Assembly (NCBI GenBank): GCA_945873095.1
Contig: CAMCBU010000006.1
Coordinates: 26,385-90,384, forward strand
DNA: 64,000 bases
Source of the DNA: Klebsiella pneumoniae
GTDB taxonomy: Bacteria > Pseudomonadota > Gammaproteobacteria > Steroidobacterales > Steroidobacteraceae
Direction: 5' to 3'
Below the pieces are notes generated by a model. The model made no database searches. It was not told where the DNA came from and saw nothing but the letters and a program-made list of their open reading frames with translations. Shown here in pieces: positions 37,438 to 47,890 of the stretch. A program made the translations under genes and the position numbers. Position 1 is the stretch's first letter. Every line of letters begins with the position of its first letter.

Positions 37438-37458
37438 GTTACTGAATAACGCTATCGG
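37415..37458. promoter_or_regulatory. 44-bp dyad operator, candidate Zur site
   Basis: A single palindrome centred between 37436 and 37437. The left half matches the reverse complement of the right half at 18 of 22 positions. The outer arms are CCGATAACGTTAT (37415-37427) and ATAACGCTATCGG (37446-37458); the inner core is GTAATATGTTAC (37431-37442). It is AT-rich in GC-rich surroundings and covers the promoter of a His-rich TonB receptor. Size suits two adjacent Fur-family dimers. Zur is inferred from the regulated genes; the exact Zur consensus is not matched. Confidence 0.65.
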
Positions 37459-37467
37459 AACCCTGCC

Positions 37468-39642
37468 ATGACCCGTCGACACACCCCAAGACTCATCAGG
37501 CTAGCCCCGCTCGCCCTCGGCGCCATGCTCGCGCCCGTGGCCGCGGTTGCGGCCGCGGCGTCGATGGCGGCAGAAACGCTGCAAGAAGTCATCATCACGT
37601 CAACGCCGCTGCGCACGACGACGCTCGAGACGGCCCAGCCTGTCCTGCTCTTGAGCGCGGACCTGCTGCGCCGCTCGCTCGCCACCAACCTCGGTGACAC
37701 CCTCGCGAATCAACCGGGTCTCTCCTCCACCTCCTTCGGTCCGATCGCGAGTCGACCCGTCATTCGCGGCCAAGGCGGACTACGGGTGCAGGTGTATCAG
37801 GACGGCGCCGAGGCGCTCGATGTCGCCGCACTCTCGGACGATCACGCCGTCTCCATCGACCCCTCGTTTGCCGATCGGATCGAAGTCGTGCACGGCCCTG
37901 CGGCGCTGATGTACGGCAGCGCCTCGGCAGCCGGTGCCGTCAACGTGGTGACGGACCGCTTGCCGTTGCGCAGCGCCGATGCACCGATCGAGACGCGAGT
38001 CGAACTTCGAGGGGACTCCGCCAACGACGAGCGAGCCGTCTCCCTACGCAGCGGCGGCGATCTTTCAGGTGGTTGGCAATGGCGCTTCGATGGTTTCTCG
38101 AAGCGCAGTGGCGATCTGTCGATCGCCGATTTTGTTGAGTCACCGGCGCTGCGCGCGGAACTGCTTGCCGGAGGCGAGGACGGCGATGATGAGCGCGGCG
38201 AGTTGCACAACACCGATGCCCAGAGCGAAGGCGGCAGTCTGGGTCTCGGTTGGAGCGGCGATCGTTTGGCTTTCGCGCTCTCGCTGAGCGGCTACCGTAA
38301 CGACTACGGCCTACCGGAGGGCGGCCACGCCCACGGGGAGCCCGTCGATGAGACCGCGGCGACGCCGGCGGACCATGCGGATGTGCGTATCGATCTCGAG
38401 CAACGACGCGTCGATCTCGCCGGCGAGTGGCGCCCGGCGGCAGGATGGATCGAGCGTTGGTCCATGCGCTTGGCCCGTAACGACTACGAGCATGCCGAGA
38501 TCGAGGGCGGCGCGCCAGCCACTCGCTATGGGCAACTCGGCTATGAGTCACGCCTGATCGCGGATCGTCGCAGCGACGATCTCGGTCGTGGTGTGCTCGG
38601 AGTGCAGTACCGCGATCTCGATTTTGCTGCGCTCGGGGACGAGGCCTTTCTGCCGCCTTCGCGTACGCGCAGTCTCGGACTATTTTTCTTTGAAGAGCGT
38701 CGCGTAGGCGCTTGGCTCTTCGAAGCGGGCGCACGCTGGGAGCGTCAAACGCTCGAAACGCACGCTGCTGGCGAGGCACAGGCTGCTGGCAACGCCCGTT
38801 ATCGCGACAACGCCGTCAGCGCCTCACTGGGCAGCGTTTGGACGGTGTCACCGACCACCCGTTGGAGCCTACAACTGACGCGCACCCAGCGTCACCCGAC
38901 GGCGACCGAGTTGTATGCCGATGGTGAGCACCTCGCCCTGCAACGCTACGAAATCGGCGATGCGGATCTCGGCATCGAAACCGCTCGCACGGCTGATCTC
39001 GTCTGGCGCTACAACGACGCCGATGATCGTTGGCAAAGCAAGATCAGCGTCTTCGTCAGCGACTATCGCGACTACATCGTCGCCGCACCGCTCGCGGCTG
39101 GTGATGACCATGCCGCGCATGATCATGAGCATGATCATGCACACGACTACGCGAACGACCTCGGCCTGCGCGCAGTGGAATACCGCGCCACGGATGCGCG
39201 CTTCCACGGCGTCGAAGCGGAGTGGTCGATCCGAGAACTCGTGCAAGTCGCGCGCGGCAGCCTCGGCCTGCGCTTGTTCGGCGATCTCGTCCGCGCCCGC
39301 GATACCGAGGGTGGTCCGCTGCCGCAGATACCGCCGCTGCGCGTCGGTGGGGAACTACATTGGACTCGCGGCCCTTGGCGAGTGGGTCTCGAATCACTCT
39401 GGCACGACGCGCAAACTCGCCTCGCCGACAACGAACTGCGCACCGATGGCTATAACCTGTTGGCAGCGGATATCGCTTATCGCCACAGCTATCGCCACGG
39501 AGTAGGCGCTGCGACTATGCTGTGGTTCCTGCGCGGCCAGAACCTACTCGACGAAGACGCTCGTCGACACGCTTCGCCATTGAAAGACGTGGCGCCGCTG
39601 GCAGGGCGCGCGTTGAGCGCCGGAGTCCGTATCGAATTTTGA
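37468..39642 (+). CDS. TonB-dependent receptor with His-rich loop (ZnuD-like)
   Basis: A 724-residue outer-membrane receptor. A signal peptide covers about residues 1-34, followed by a TonB-box-like ETLQEVIITST and a plug domain with RPVIRGQGGLRVQVYQDG and VVHGPAALMYGSASAAGAVNV. The barrel ends in GVRIEF with the expected terminal Phe. A His/Asp-rich segment near residues 541-560 (DDHAAHDHEHDHAHD) and shorter His patches are as in the zinc receptor ZnuD. Zinc import is therefore likely; nickel or copper cannot be excluded. It is first gene of the metal module, directly behind the dyad operator. Confidence 0.9.
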   Translation: MTRRHTPRLIRLAPLALGAMLAPVAAVAAAASMAAETLQEVIITSTPLRTTTLETAQPVLLLSADLLRRSLATNLGDTLANQPGLSSTSFGPIASRPVIRGQGGLRVQVYQDGAEALDVAALSDDHAVSIDPSFADRIEVVHGPAALMYGSASAAGAVNVVTDRLPLRSADAPIETRVELRGDSANDERAVSLRSGGDLSGGWQWRFDGFSKRSGDLSIADFVESPALRAELLAGGEDGDDERGELHNTDAQSEGGSLGLGWSGDRLAFALSLSGYRNDYGLPEGGHAHGEPVDETAATPADHADVRIDLEQRRVDLAGEWRPAAGWIERWSMRLARNDYEHAEIEGGAPATRYGQLGYESRLIADRRSDDLGRGVLGVQYRDLDFAALGDEAFLPPSRTRSLGLFFFEERRVGAWLFEAGARWERQTLETHAAGEAQAAGNARYRDNAVSASLGSVWTVSPTTRWSLQLTRTQRHPTATELYADGEHLALQRYEIGDADLGIETARTADLVWRYNDADDRWQSKISVFVSDYRDYIVAAPLAAGDDHAAHDHEHDHAHDYANDLGLRAVEYRATDARFHGVEAEWSIRELVQVARGSLGLRLFGDLVRARDTEGGPLPQIPPLRVGGELHWTRGPWRVGLESLWHDAQTRLADNELRTDGYNLLAADIAYRHSYRHGVGAATMLWFLRGQNLLDEDARRHASPLKDVAPLAGRALSAGVRIEF

Positions 39643-39656
39643 TCAGGAGAGTCGCG

Positions 39657-40268
39657 ATGTCCGCTCGTCGATCTGTTGCCGTCTTGTCTTCCGCCGTCTT
39701 GTCATCCGTCGTGATGGCGTCTCTGATGCTGTTCTCGACCGTGGTCGTCGCCCAACAGAAACACAGCCACGACGATCAGCAGCAGCACGACCACGACCAT
39801 GACCATGACCATGACCACGATGGCATGCAGTCCCAGGGCAAACATGTACACGGGATCGTCACGTTGAACTTGGCTCTCGAGGGCGGCTTGCTGTCGGCTC
39901 AAATCGAAACACCGGCCCTCCACGTGCTCGGCTTCGAAAGCGTGCCGAAGACACCCGAACAAAAATCGGCGAGCGCCGCGGCCGACACTTGGCTGCAGAG
40001 CGGCAAGAACATCCTCGCCGTGCCTCGCAATGCCGGCTGCCGCTTGGAGAAGGTCGACTACCAAGCACCGAAGCTCGGGCCCGGTCACGCCGACTATCGA
40101 GCTCGATTCGATTTTCGTTGCAGCAACCCCGCGGCACTGGTGTGGAGCGAGTTCAGTGCGCTCGACAAACTGAAAGAAGTCGAGAAAGTCGAGGTGAACC
40201 TGATCACCGCATCGGCTCAGCGCCAGATCACCCTGCAAGGCGGAGCCCGTCGCATCACGCTACAGTAA
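39657..40268 (+). CDS. DUF2796 (ZrgA-like) His-rich periplasmic protein
   Basis: A 203-residue exported protein. The signal peptide ends near VVVAQQ (about residue 33). It is followed by a His/Asp repeat at residues 36-55 (HSHDDQQQHDHDHDHDHD) and a DUF2796 domain with HVHGIVTLNLALEGG and two cysteines (in NAGCRLEKV and FRCSNP). DUF2796 proteins include ZrgA of the Vibrio zinc-regulated zrg locus, so a periplasmic zinc-binding role fits. SD CAGGAGAG precedes the ATG; it lies 14 bases after the receptor and 6 before the ABC ATPase. Confidence 0.88.
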   Translation: MSARRSVAVLSSAVLSSVVMASLMLFSTVVVAQQKHSHDDQQQHDHDHDHDHDHDGMQSQGKHVHGIVTLNLALEGGLLSAQIETPALHVLGFESVPKTPEQKSASAAADTWLQSGKNILAVPRNAGCRLEKVDYQAPKLGPGHADYRARFDFRCSNPAALVWSEFSALDKLKEVEKVEVNLITASAQRQITLQGGARRITLQ

Positions 40269-40274
40269 CGCGCG

Positions 40275-40991
40275 ATGCAACCCGATCTCGCCAAGCTGGC
40301 CATCGAGGCCCGCGATCTACGCTATGCGTGGCCCGGCAAGCCGTTGACCATCGATCTCCCGCAGCTCGACATTGCCCGTGGCGAACGGGTATTTCTGAAA
40401 GGCCCGAGCGGCAGCGGCAAGAGCACCCTGCTCGGTCTGTTGGGTGGCGTTCTGTCGCCACAGAGCGGCAGTGTGCGTGTACTCGGTGCCGACCTCGCCC
40501 CGCTCTCGGGAGCAGCGCGAGATCGGTTTCGCGGCGACAACATCGGCTTCATCTTCCAGATGTTCAATCTGCTGCCCTATCTCAGCGTACTCGAGAACGT
40601 GCTATTGCCGCTGCAGTTCTCCGCAGCCCGCGCAGCCCGCATCAAAGGCGGCGACGCTAGCAGCGAAGCACGACGACTGTTGGCTGCCATCGGCCTCGGC
40701 TCCGACGATCTGTTACAGCGACCGGTCACGGAACTGTCGATCGGTCAGCAGCAACGCGTTGCCGCTGCGCGCGCCCTGCTCGGCTCACCGGGCATCATCG
40801 TGGCGGACGAACCCACCTCGGCACTGGATCATGATTCTCGCGAAGATTTTCTCTCCTTGCTCATGAGCGAATGTCGATCCCAAGGCAGCACCTTGCTCTT
40901 CGTGAGTCATGACACCTCGCTCGGGCACTTGTTCGATCGCACGCTATCGCTGCTTGACCTCAAGCAGGTGCACTCGCAGGTGCACTCGTGA
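40275..40991 (+). CDS. ABC transporter ATP-binding protein (LolD/MacB class)
   Basis: A 238-residue ATPase. Walker [18 protein letters not shown]-loop FIFQMFNLLPYLSV, ABC signature LSIGQQQRVAAARAL, Walker B IIVADEPTSALD and H-loop FVSHDTSLG are all present. It belongs to the LolD/MacB class working with FtsX-like permeases, not the ZnuC class. With the next gene it forms the inner-membrane part of the module; the position matches Vibrio zrg loci. The stop overlaps the permease start (GTGA). Confidence 0.93.
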   Translation: MQPDLAKLAIEARDLRYAWPGKPLTIDLPQLDIARGERVFLKGPSGSGKSTLLGLLGGVLSPQSGSVRVLGADLAPLSGAARDRFRGDNIGFIFQMFNLLPYLSVLENVLLPLQFSAARAARIKGGDASSEARRLLAAIGLGSDDLLQRPVTELSIGQQQRVAAARALLGSPGIIVADEPTSALDHDSREDFLSLLMSECRSQGSTLLFVSHDTSLGHLFDRTLSLLDLKQVHSQVHS

Positions 40992-42250
40992 ATACCCTGA
41001 GTCTTGCTTGGCGTTCACTTCGTAACCGTCGGAGCACCGCACTGCTCACCATCAGCGCCATCGCCATCAGCGTGGCTTTGTTGCTTGGTGTCGAGAAGAT
41101 GCGAACCGCCGCCCGCGAAGGTTTCGCCAACACCGTCTCCGGCGTCGATCTGATCGTGGGAGCCCGCTCGGGTCAACTGAATCTGCTGCTGTACTCCGTG
41201 TTTCGCGTCGGCGATGCGACCGCGAACGTCAGTTGGGACAGCTATCAAAAAATCGCCCGTCATCCGGATGTAGCCTGGACCATTCCGATCTCGCTCGGTG
41301 ACTCGCATCGCGGTTTTCGCGTGCTGGGCACCAACGGCAATTACTTCGAGCACTATCGCTACGCCGGCGATCGGCGCATGACTTTCACGGGCGGAAAACC
41401 GTTCGATGATCTCTACGACGCCGTGATCGGCGCCGACGTGGCGCGGCAACTCGGCTACCAACTCGGTGATCCGATCGTGATCGCGCATGGGGTTGGCAAC
41501 GTGAGTTTCGCCCAGCACGACGACAAACCGTTTCGGATCGCAGGCATCCTCGCCAAGACCGGCACGCCGATCGATCGAACGGTGCACGTCAGTCTCGAGG
41601 CGATCTCGGCGATCCACCTCGATTGGCAGAGCGGCGCTCGCGCGCTACCCGGTGCACAGGTGTCAGCCGTTGCCGCTCGTGAACAAGATCTGACACCGGA
41701 ATCCATCACCGCTTTCATGGTCGGCATGGAAAGCAAGGTCATGACCTTCACCATGCAGCGCGCCATCAACGATTACCGTCAGGAAGCCTTGCTGGCGATC
41801 ATTCCCGGTGTCGCGCTGAGTCAGCTCTGGAACCTCGTCGGTATCGCCGATACGGCACTGATGATCGTGGCTGCCTTCGTCGTGCTCGCTGGGCTACTCG
41901 GCATGCTGACCGCCATTCTCACGAGCCTCAACGAACGTCGGCGTGAAATGGCGATCCTGCGATCCTTGGGCGCACGACCCAAGCACATCTTCACACTGCT
42001 GATCACCGAGGCCGGCATTCTGGCAAGCACGGGTGTGGCAGCCGGCGTTGCACTCGCCTACGGCCTGTTGTTCGCAGCGCAGCCCGTCTTGGAGCGGCGC
42101 TTTGGAATCTTTCTGCAGCCGAGCGGTCTGACGGGCTACGATGTCTTGATCTTGGGCGGCATCATCGTTGCGGCTCTCTTGATGGGCGCGTACCCGGCGT
42201 GGCGCGCGTACCGGCACACCTTGAGTGACGGCCTGACCATCCGCGTTTGA
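40988..42250 (+). CDS. ABC transporter permease (FtsX/MacB type)
   Basis: A 420-residue permease with an N-terminal membrane helix (about residues 17-35), a large periplasmic MacB-like domain (about 40-260) and three C-terminal helices (VGIADTALMIVAAFVVLAGL, the segment after RPKHIFTLL, and DVLILGGIIVAALLMG). The cytoplasmic loop ERRREMAILRSLGA is the typical coupling motif. FtsX-type permeases often move lipids or act mechanically, so direct zinc transport is uncertain. GTG start overlaps the ATPase stop. Confidence 0.9.
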   Translation: MNTLSLAWRSLRNRRSTALLTISAIAISVALLLGVEKMRTAAREGFANTVSGVDLIVGARSGQLNLLLYSVFRVGDATANVSWDSYQKIARHPDVAWTIPISLGDSHRGFRVLGTNGNYFEHYRYAGDRRMTFTGGKPFDDLYDAVIGADVARQLGYQLGDPIVIAHGVGNVSFAQHDDKPFRIAGILAKTGTPIDRTVHVSLEAISAIHLDWQSGARALPGAQVSAVAAREQDLTPESITAFMVGMESKVMTFTMQRAINDYRQEALLAIIPGVALSQLWNLVGIADTALMIVAAFVVLAGLLGMLTAILTSLNERRREMAILRSLGARPKHIFTLLITEAGILASTGVAAGVALAYGLLFAAQPVLERRFGIFLQPSGLTGYDVLILGGIIVAALLMGAYPAWRAYRHTLSDGLTIRV

Positions 42251-42288
42251 CCGAAAATTAGACCCAGACGAGTTTCATGGAGACTGGC

Positions 42289-42891
42289 ATGTTTCGATCG
42301 TTCACCCCATCCTTGCGGTCCGGGCTCTGCGCTGCGGCCTTGCTCGTCGCTAGCGTCGCCACCAGCACCAGCCACGCCATCACGCCGCCGCCCGTCGGCA
42401 CGCCAGCGCCTTCGGCCAACGATAAGAACAAAACAGCCCAGCGTGCCCCCAACGCCGTGCGCGAAGTCGACTGGGACGAACTGATTCCACCCGACGCCCG
42501 GGCGAAGTTTCTCGCCGGCCCACCCCCCGCGGCGCACGACTATCTTGGTGAAGGCGGCATGGCCGCGCAGCAAGTGATGGACTTCAACGTCAACAAAGAC
42601 TTGAACGGCCAGTCGCTGAAGATTCCCGGCTTCATCGTGCCGCTCGATGTCGGTAAAGATGGCCTCGTTTCCGAATTCTTCCTCGTGCCTTACTTTGGCG
42701 CGTGCATCCACGTGCCACCACCACCACCCAACCAGATCGTCTACGTGAAGATGACGAAAGGCGTTGCGCTCGATTCGATCTACGAGGCGTATTGGATCAC
42801 CGGACGCATGAAGACCACCAACAAGACCACCCGCTTGGGCGCTGCGGCTTATCAGCTCGATGCGACCAAGGTCGAGATTTACAAATATTGA
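42289..42891 (+). CDS. DUF3299 exported protein
   Basis: A 200-residue protein with an N-terminal signal peptide (basic start, LCAAALLVASVATSTSHA). The DUF3299 domain follows: VDWDELIPPDAR, KIPGFIVPLDVGKDGLVSEFFLVPY, and FGACIHVPPPPPNQIVYV with Cys-Ile-His, a plausible metal-binding pair. Function is unknown, but DUF3299 proteins frequently sit beside ABC and DUF2796 genes as here. ATG at 42289 is preferred over 42277 because TGGAG lies six bases upstream. It is the last clear member of the metal module. Confidence 0.85.
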   Translation: MFRSFTPSLRSGLCAAALLVASVATSTSHAITPPPVGTPAPSANDKNKTAQRAPNAVREVDWDELIPPDARAKFLAGPPPAAHDYLGEGGMAAQQVMDFNVNKDLNGQSLKIPGFIVPLDVGKDGLVSEFFLVPYFGACIHVPPPPPNQIVYVKMTKGVALDSIYEAYWITGRMKTTNKTTRLGAAAYQLDATKVEIYKY

Positions 42892-42900
42892 GAGCGCAAC

Positions 42901-43269
42901 ATGCCGACGCTATTCGAACGCATCATCCATCGTGAACTGCCAGCCGATATCGTCCATCAGGACGAGCGCGTCACCGCGTTCCGCGATATCCACCCGCGCG
43001 CGCCGGTGCATCTGCTGATCGTGCCGAACAAGGCGATCGCCACCGCCAACGACATCGCCGATGAGGACGAGGCTCTCGTCGGACATATGTTCACCGTCGC
43101 GCGCGATCTCGCCAGGCGTGAAGGCATCGCCGAGAACGGCTATCGCCTCATCATCAACTGCAACTCACACGGCGGGCAGGAGGTGTATCACCTGCACGTC
43201 CATCTCGTCGGCGGTGCGCCGCTTGGCCCGATGGTGACACCCGCCAAGACGTCGCGCGAGGTGCTCTGA
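42901..43269 (+). CDS. hinT: HIT-family purine nucleoside phosphoramidase (HinT-like)
   Basis: A 122-residue histidine-triad hydrolase. [20 protein letters not shown] opens the domain, [18 protein letters not shown] follows, and the catalytic triad is in [14 protein letters not shown] (H-x-H-x-H). HinT cleaves AMP-lysine and similar phosphoramidates. It lies 9 bases after the DUF3299 gene and its stop overlaps the next ATG by one base (TGATG), so it is read with the metal module even though its role is general. Confidence 0.95.
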   Translation: MPTLFERIIHRELPADIVHQDERVTAFRDIHPRAPVHLLIVPNKAIATANDIADEDEALVGHMFTVARDLARREGIAENGYRLIINCNSHGGQEVYHLHVHLVGGAPLGPMVTPAKTSREVL

Positions 43270-44234
43270 TGGGCGCCGCTCTGCGAACGCTGTATCCGGC
43301 ATTCGAGGCTTATCGCAGCGGCATGCTGCGGGTCTCGAACGTGCACGAGATCTACTGGGAAGAAAGTGGCAACCCGGCTGGCAAGCCGGTCGTATTTCTG
43401 CACGGCGGTCCGGGTGGCGGCACCGATGCGCGCATGCGCAGATTCTTTGATCCGATGCGCTATCGGATCGTGTTGTTCGACCAACGCGGCTGTGGCAAGA
43501 GCCGGCCGCACGCGAACCTCGAAGACAACACGACTTGGGATCTCGTCGCCGATATCGAGCGGATCCGCGAACACCTCGGCATCGACCAGTGGCAGGTCTT
43601 TGGCGGCTCCTGGGGCTCGACACTCGCGCTGGCCTATGCCCAAACGCATCCGGATCGCGTGACGGAACTCGTGCTACGCGGCATTTTCCTGCTGCGTCCG
43701 TGGGAGCTCGACTGGTTCTACGGCAAGCCGGATGGCGCCGGCGCACTGTATCCGGACCTTTACGAAAAATTCCTCGAACCGATTCCGGTTGAACGACGCC
43801 ACGAAATCATCAAGGCGTACTACGAGCGTTTGACGAGCGACGATAAGTCGACACGCCAAGCGGCCGCGCGCGCATGGTCGATCTGGGAGGGCGCGACGAG
43901 CTATCTGCGACTCGATCCGGCCTCACTCGATCGCTTTACCGACACGACTTTCGCCGAGGCCTTCGCACGCATCGAATGCCACTATTTCATCAACGGCGGC
44001 TTCCTCCGCAGCGCGACGCAACTACTCGATGACGTAGCGCGGATTCGCTCGATCCCCTGCACGATCGTACAAGGTCGTTACGATGTGGTCTGTCCGATCA
44101 AAAGCGCGTGGGATCTGCACAAGGCTTGGCCGGAAGCCGACTTGCGTATCGTCGCGGATGCAGGCCATTCGGCGTTCGAGCCCGGGATCCTGAGCGAGCT
44201 CGTCGCGGCGACCGATCGCTACGCCGCGCGTTAA
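43269..44234 (+). CDS. pip: proline iminopeptidase
   Basis: A 321-residue alpha/beta hydrolase of peptidase family S33. VVFLHGGPGGGTDARMRRFF is the oxyanion region, LFDQRGCGKSRPHA follows, and the nucleophile elbow is GGSWGSTLALAYA. The Asp is in IVQGRYDVVCP and the His in ADAGHSAFEPG. The preference for N-terminal proline follows from the close family match. Its TAA stop overlaps the TAA of the convergent 163-residue HExxH gene. Confidence 0.94.
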   Translation: MGAALRTLYPAFEAYRSGMLRVSNVHEIYWEESGNPAGKPVVFLHGGPGGGTDARMRRFFDPMRYRIVLFDQRGCGKSRPHANLEDNTTWDLVADIERIREHLGIDQWQVFGGSWGSTLALAYAQTHPDRVTELVLRGIFLLRPWELDWFYGKPDGAGALYPDLYEKFLEPIPVERRHEIIKAYYERLTSDDKSTRQAAARAWSIWEGATSYLRLDPASLDRFTDTTFAEAFARIECHYFINGGFLRSATQLLDDVARIRSIPCTIVQGRYDVVCPIKSAWDLHKAWPEADLRIVADAGHSAFEPGILSELVAATDRYAAR

Positions 44235-44722
44235 GCGCGGCATCGGCCGCTCAAGGTACCGTCCTCGCGCAAAATCGACTCGCGCTGCAGCCAGTGCCGC
44301 GCGTCGCTGGCATCGTCGTCGAACCAGCGCGCCGCGGAACCTAAGCGAAAGGTATAGCCCCATTTGTCCATGTCGGCGAGGATCGCTGCGCGACCGACGC
44401 CCGAGAGTTCGTCTCCCCAAAGAATTTGCAGATAGCAGACTGCGTTTTCTTCGCTGTGGTCACCGCCCGCATCACGCTCGAGAGCCGCGCGGCGCGGCGC
44501 CGTCATGCAGACGAAATGCGCCGCTTCGTGTAAAGCCGAGTGCAACGGTGTGTCGTGACGCAAATACAGTCGATCGCCGATCAGCCCCGCCTCGCTCTCA
44601 CCCCAATAGCTGCCCGGAATCGGCGTGGCAGCGGTGACCCACTCAAGCTGCAGGCCGTAGGGCGACAGCAGGCTCAGCAGAGCCACGCGAAAATCCGGAT
44701 CACCGAGCGTGAGCACGCTCAA
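44231..44722 (-). CDS. conserved hypothetical with HExxH zinc-protease-like motif
   Basis: A 163-residue protein of unrecognised family. It carries LHSALHEAAHFVCM near residues 62-75, an HExxH motif as in zinc metallopeptidases, and a distal acidic segment (GGDHSEENAVCYLQILWGDE) that could provide a third ligand. There is no signal peptide or membrane segment. The TTG at 44722 overlaps the lptE stop (TTGA); an in-frame GTG at 44716 is an alternative. It is translationally coupled to lptE at the place holA usually occupies. Function unknown. Confidence 0.7.
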   Translation of the reverse strand: MSVLTLGDPDFRVALLSLLSPYGLQLEWVTAATPIPGSYWGESEAGLIGDRLYLRHDTPLHSALHEAAHFVCMTAPRRAALERDAGGDHSEENAVCYLQILWGDELSGVGRAAILADMDKWGYTFRLGSAARWFDDDASDARHWLQRESILREDGTLSGRCRA

Positions 44723-45197
44723 TCAAGGCTAGCGATGCGCTGCAAGACGACGCCAGCGAGCTCGCGAGCGAGCGTCTCGCGCAGCTGCTCGCGCTCGCGC
44801 GCCTTGGCGAGCGCGAGACGTTCATCGAAACTGAAATCCCGCGTGGCCGTGACCTCTTCAGCTTCGACCAAATAAAGGCCGTCACGCATCACGGAATAGC
44901 GAACGACATAGGTGAGTTCGTATTCACGGGGTTGGTTGCGCGCCGACACCGAGGCGACTCGCTCGAGCAGTTCGTCGCGTTCGATGCGCACGCGTAGAGC
45001 TCGCCCACCGGTGCCGTCGATTCGTGCACCCGCACCGCGCAACGCCTCGGAGAGCGATCGCGCGAAGGGACTCTGTCGATCGTCCGTGTCGATCGCGAGT
45101 ACTGCAATCGACTCAGGCAAAGCCAACCGCGACTGCAATTGAAAGCCGCAGCCTGCCAAGCCCACATAAAGCGTCAGCAGCAGGGCGTAGCGGCACA

Positions 45198-45198
<1 letters not shown>
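44719..45198 (-). CDS. lptE: LPS-assembly lipoprotein LptE
   Basis: A 159-residue outer-membrane lipoprotein that plugs LptD and aids LPS insertion. The signal peptide ends in the lipobox LAGC at Cys17, followed by GFQLQSRLALPESI, typical of LptE. The C-terminal region (DERLALAKAREREQLRETL) is helical. LptE is poorly conserved in sequence, so the assignment also rests on its place right after leuS, with a one-base overlap (TGATG). Confidence 0.9.
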
Positions 45199-47885
<2,687 letters not shown>

Positions 47886-47890
47886 TCAGC

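Noticed and set aside
37378..37467. Canonical Fur box (GATAATGATAATCATTATC)
   Set aside because: The dyad contains GATAAC arms but does not match the 19-bp Fur consensus; the regulated genes point to zinc.
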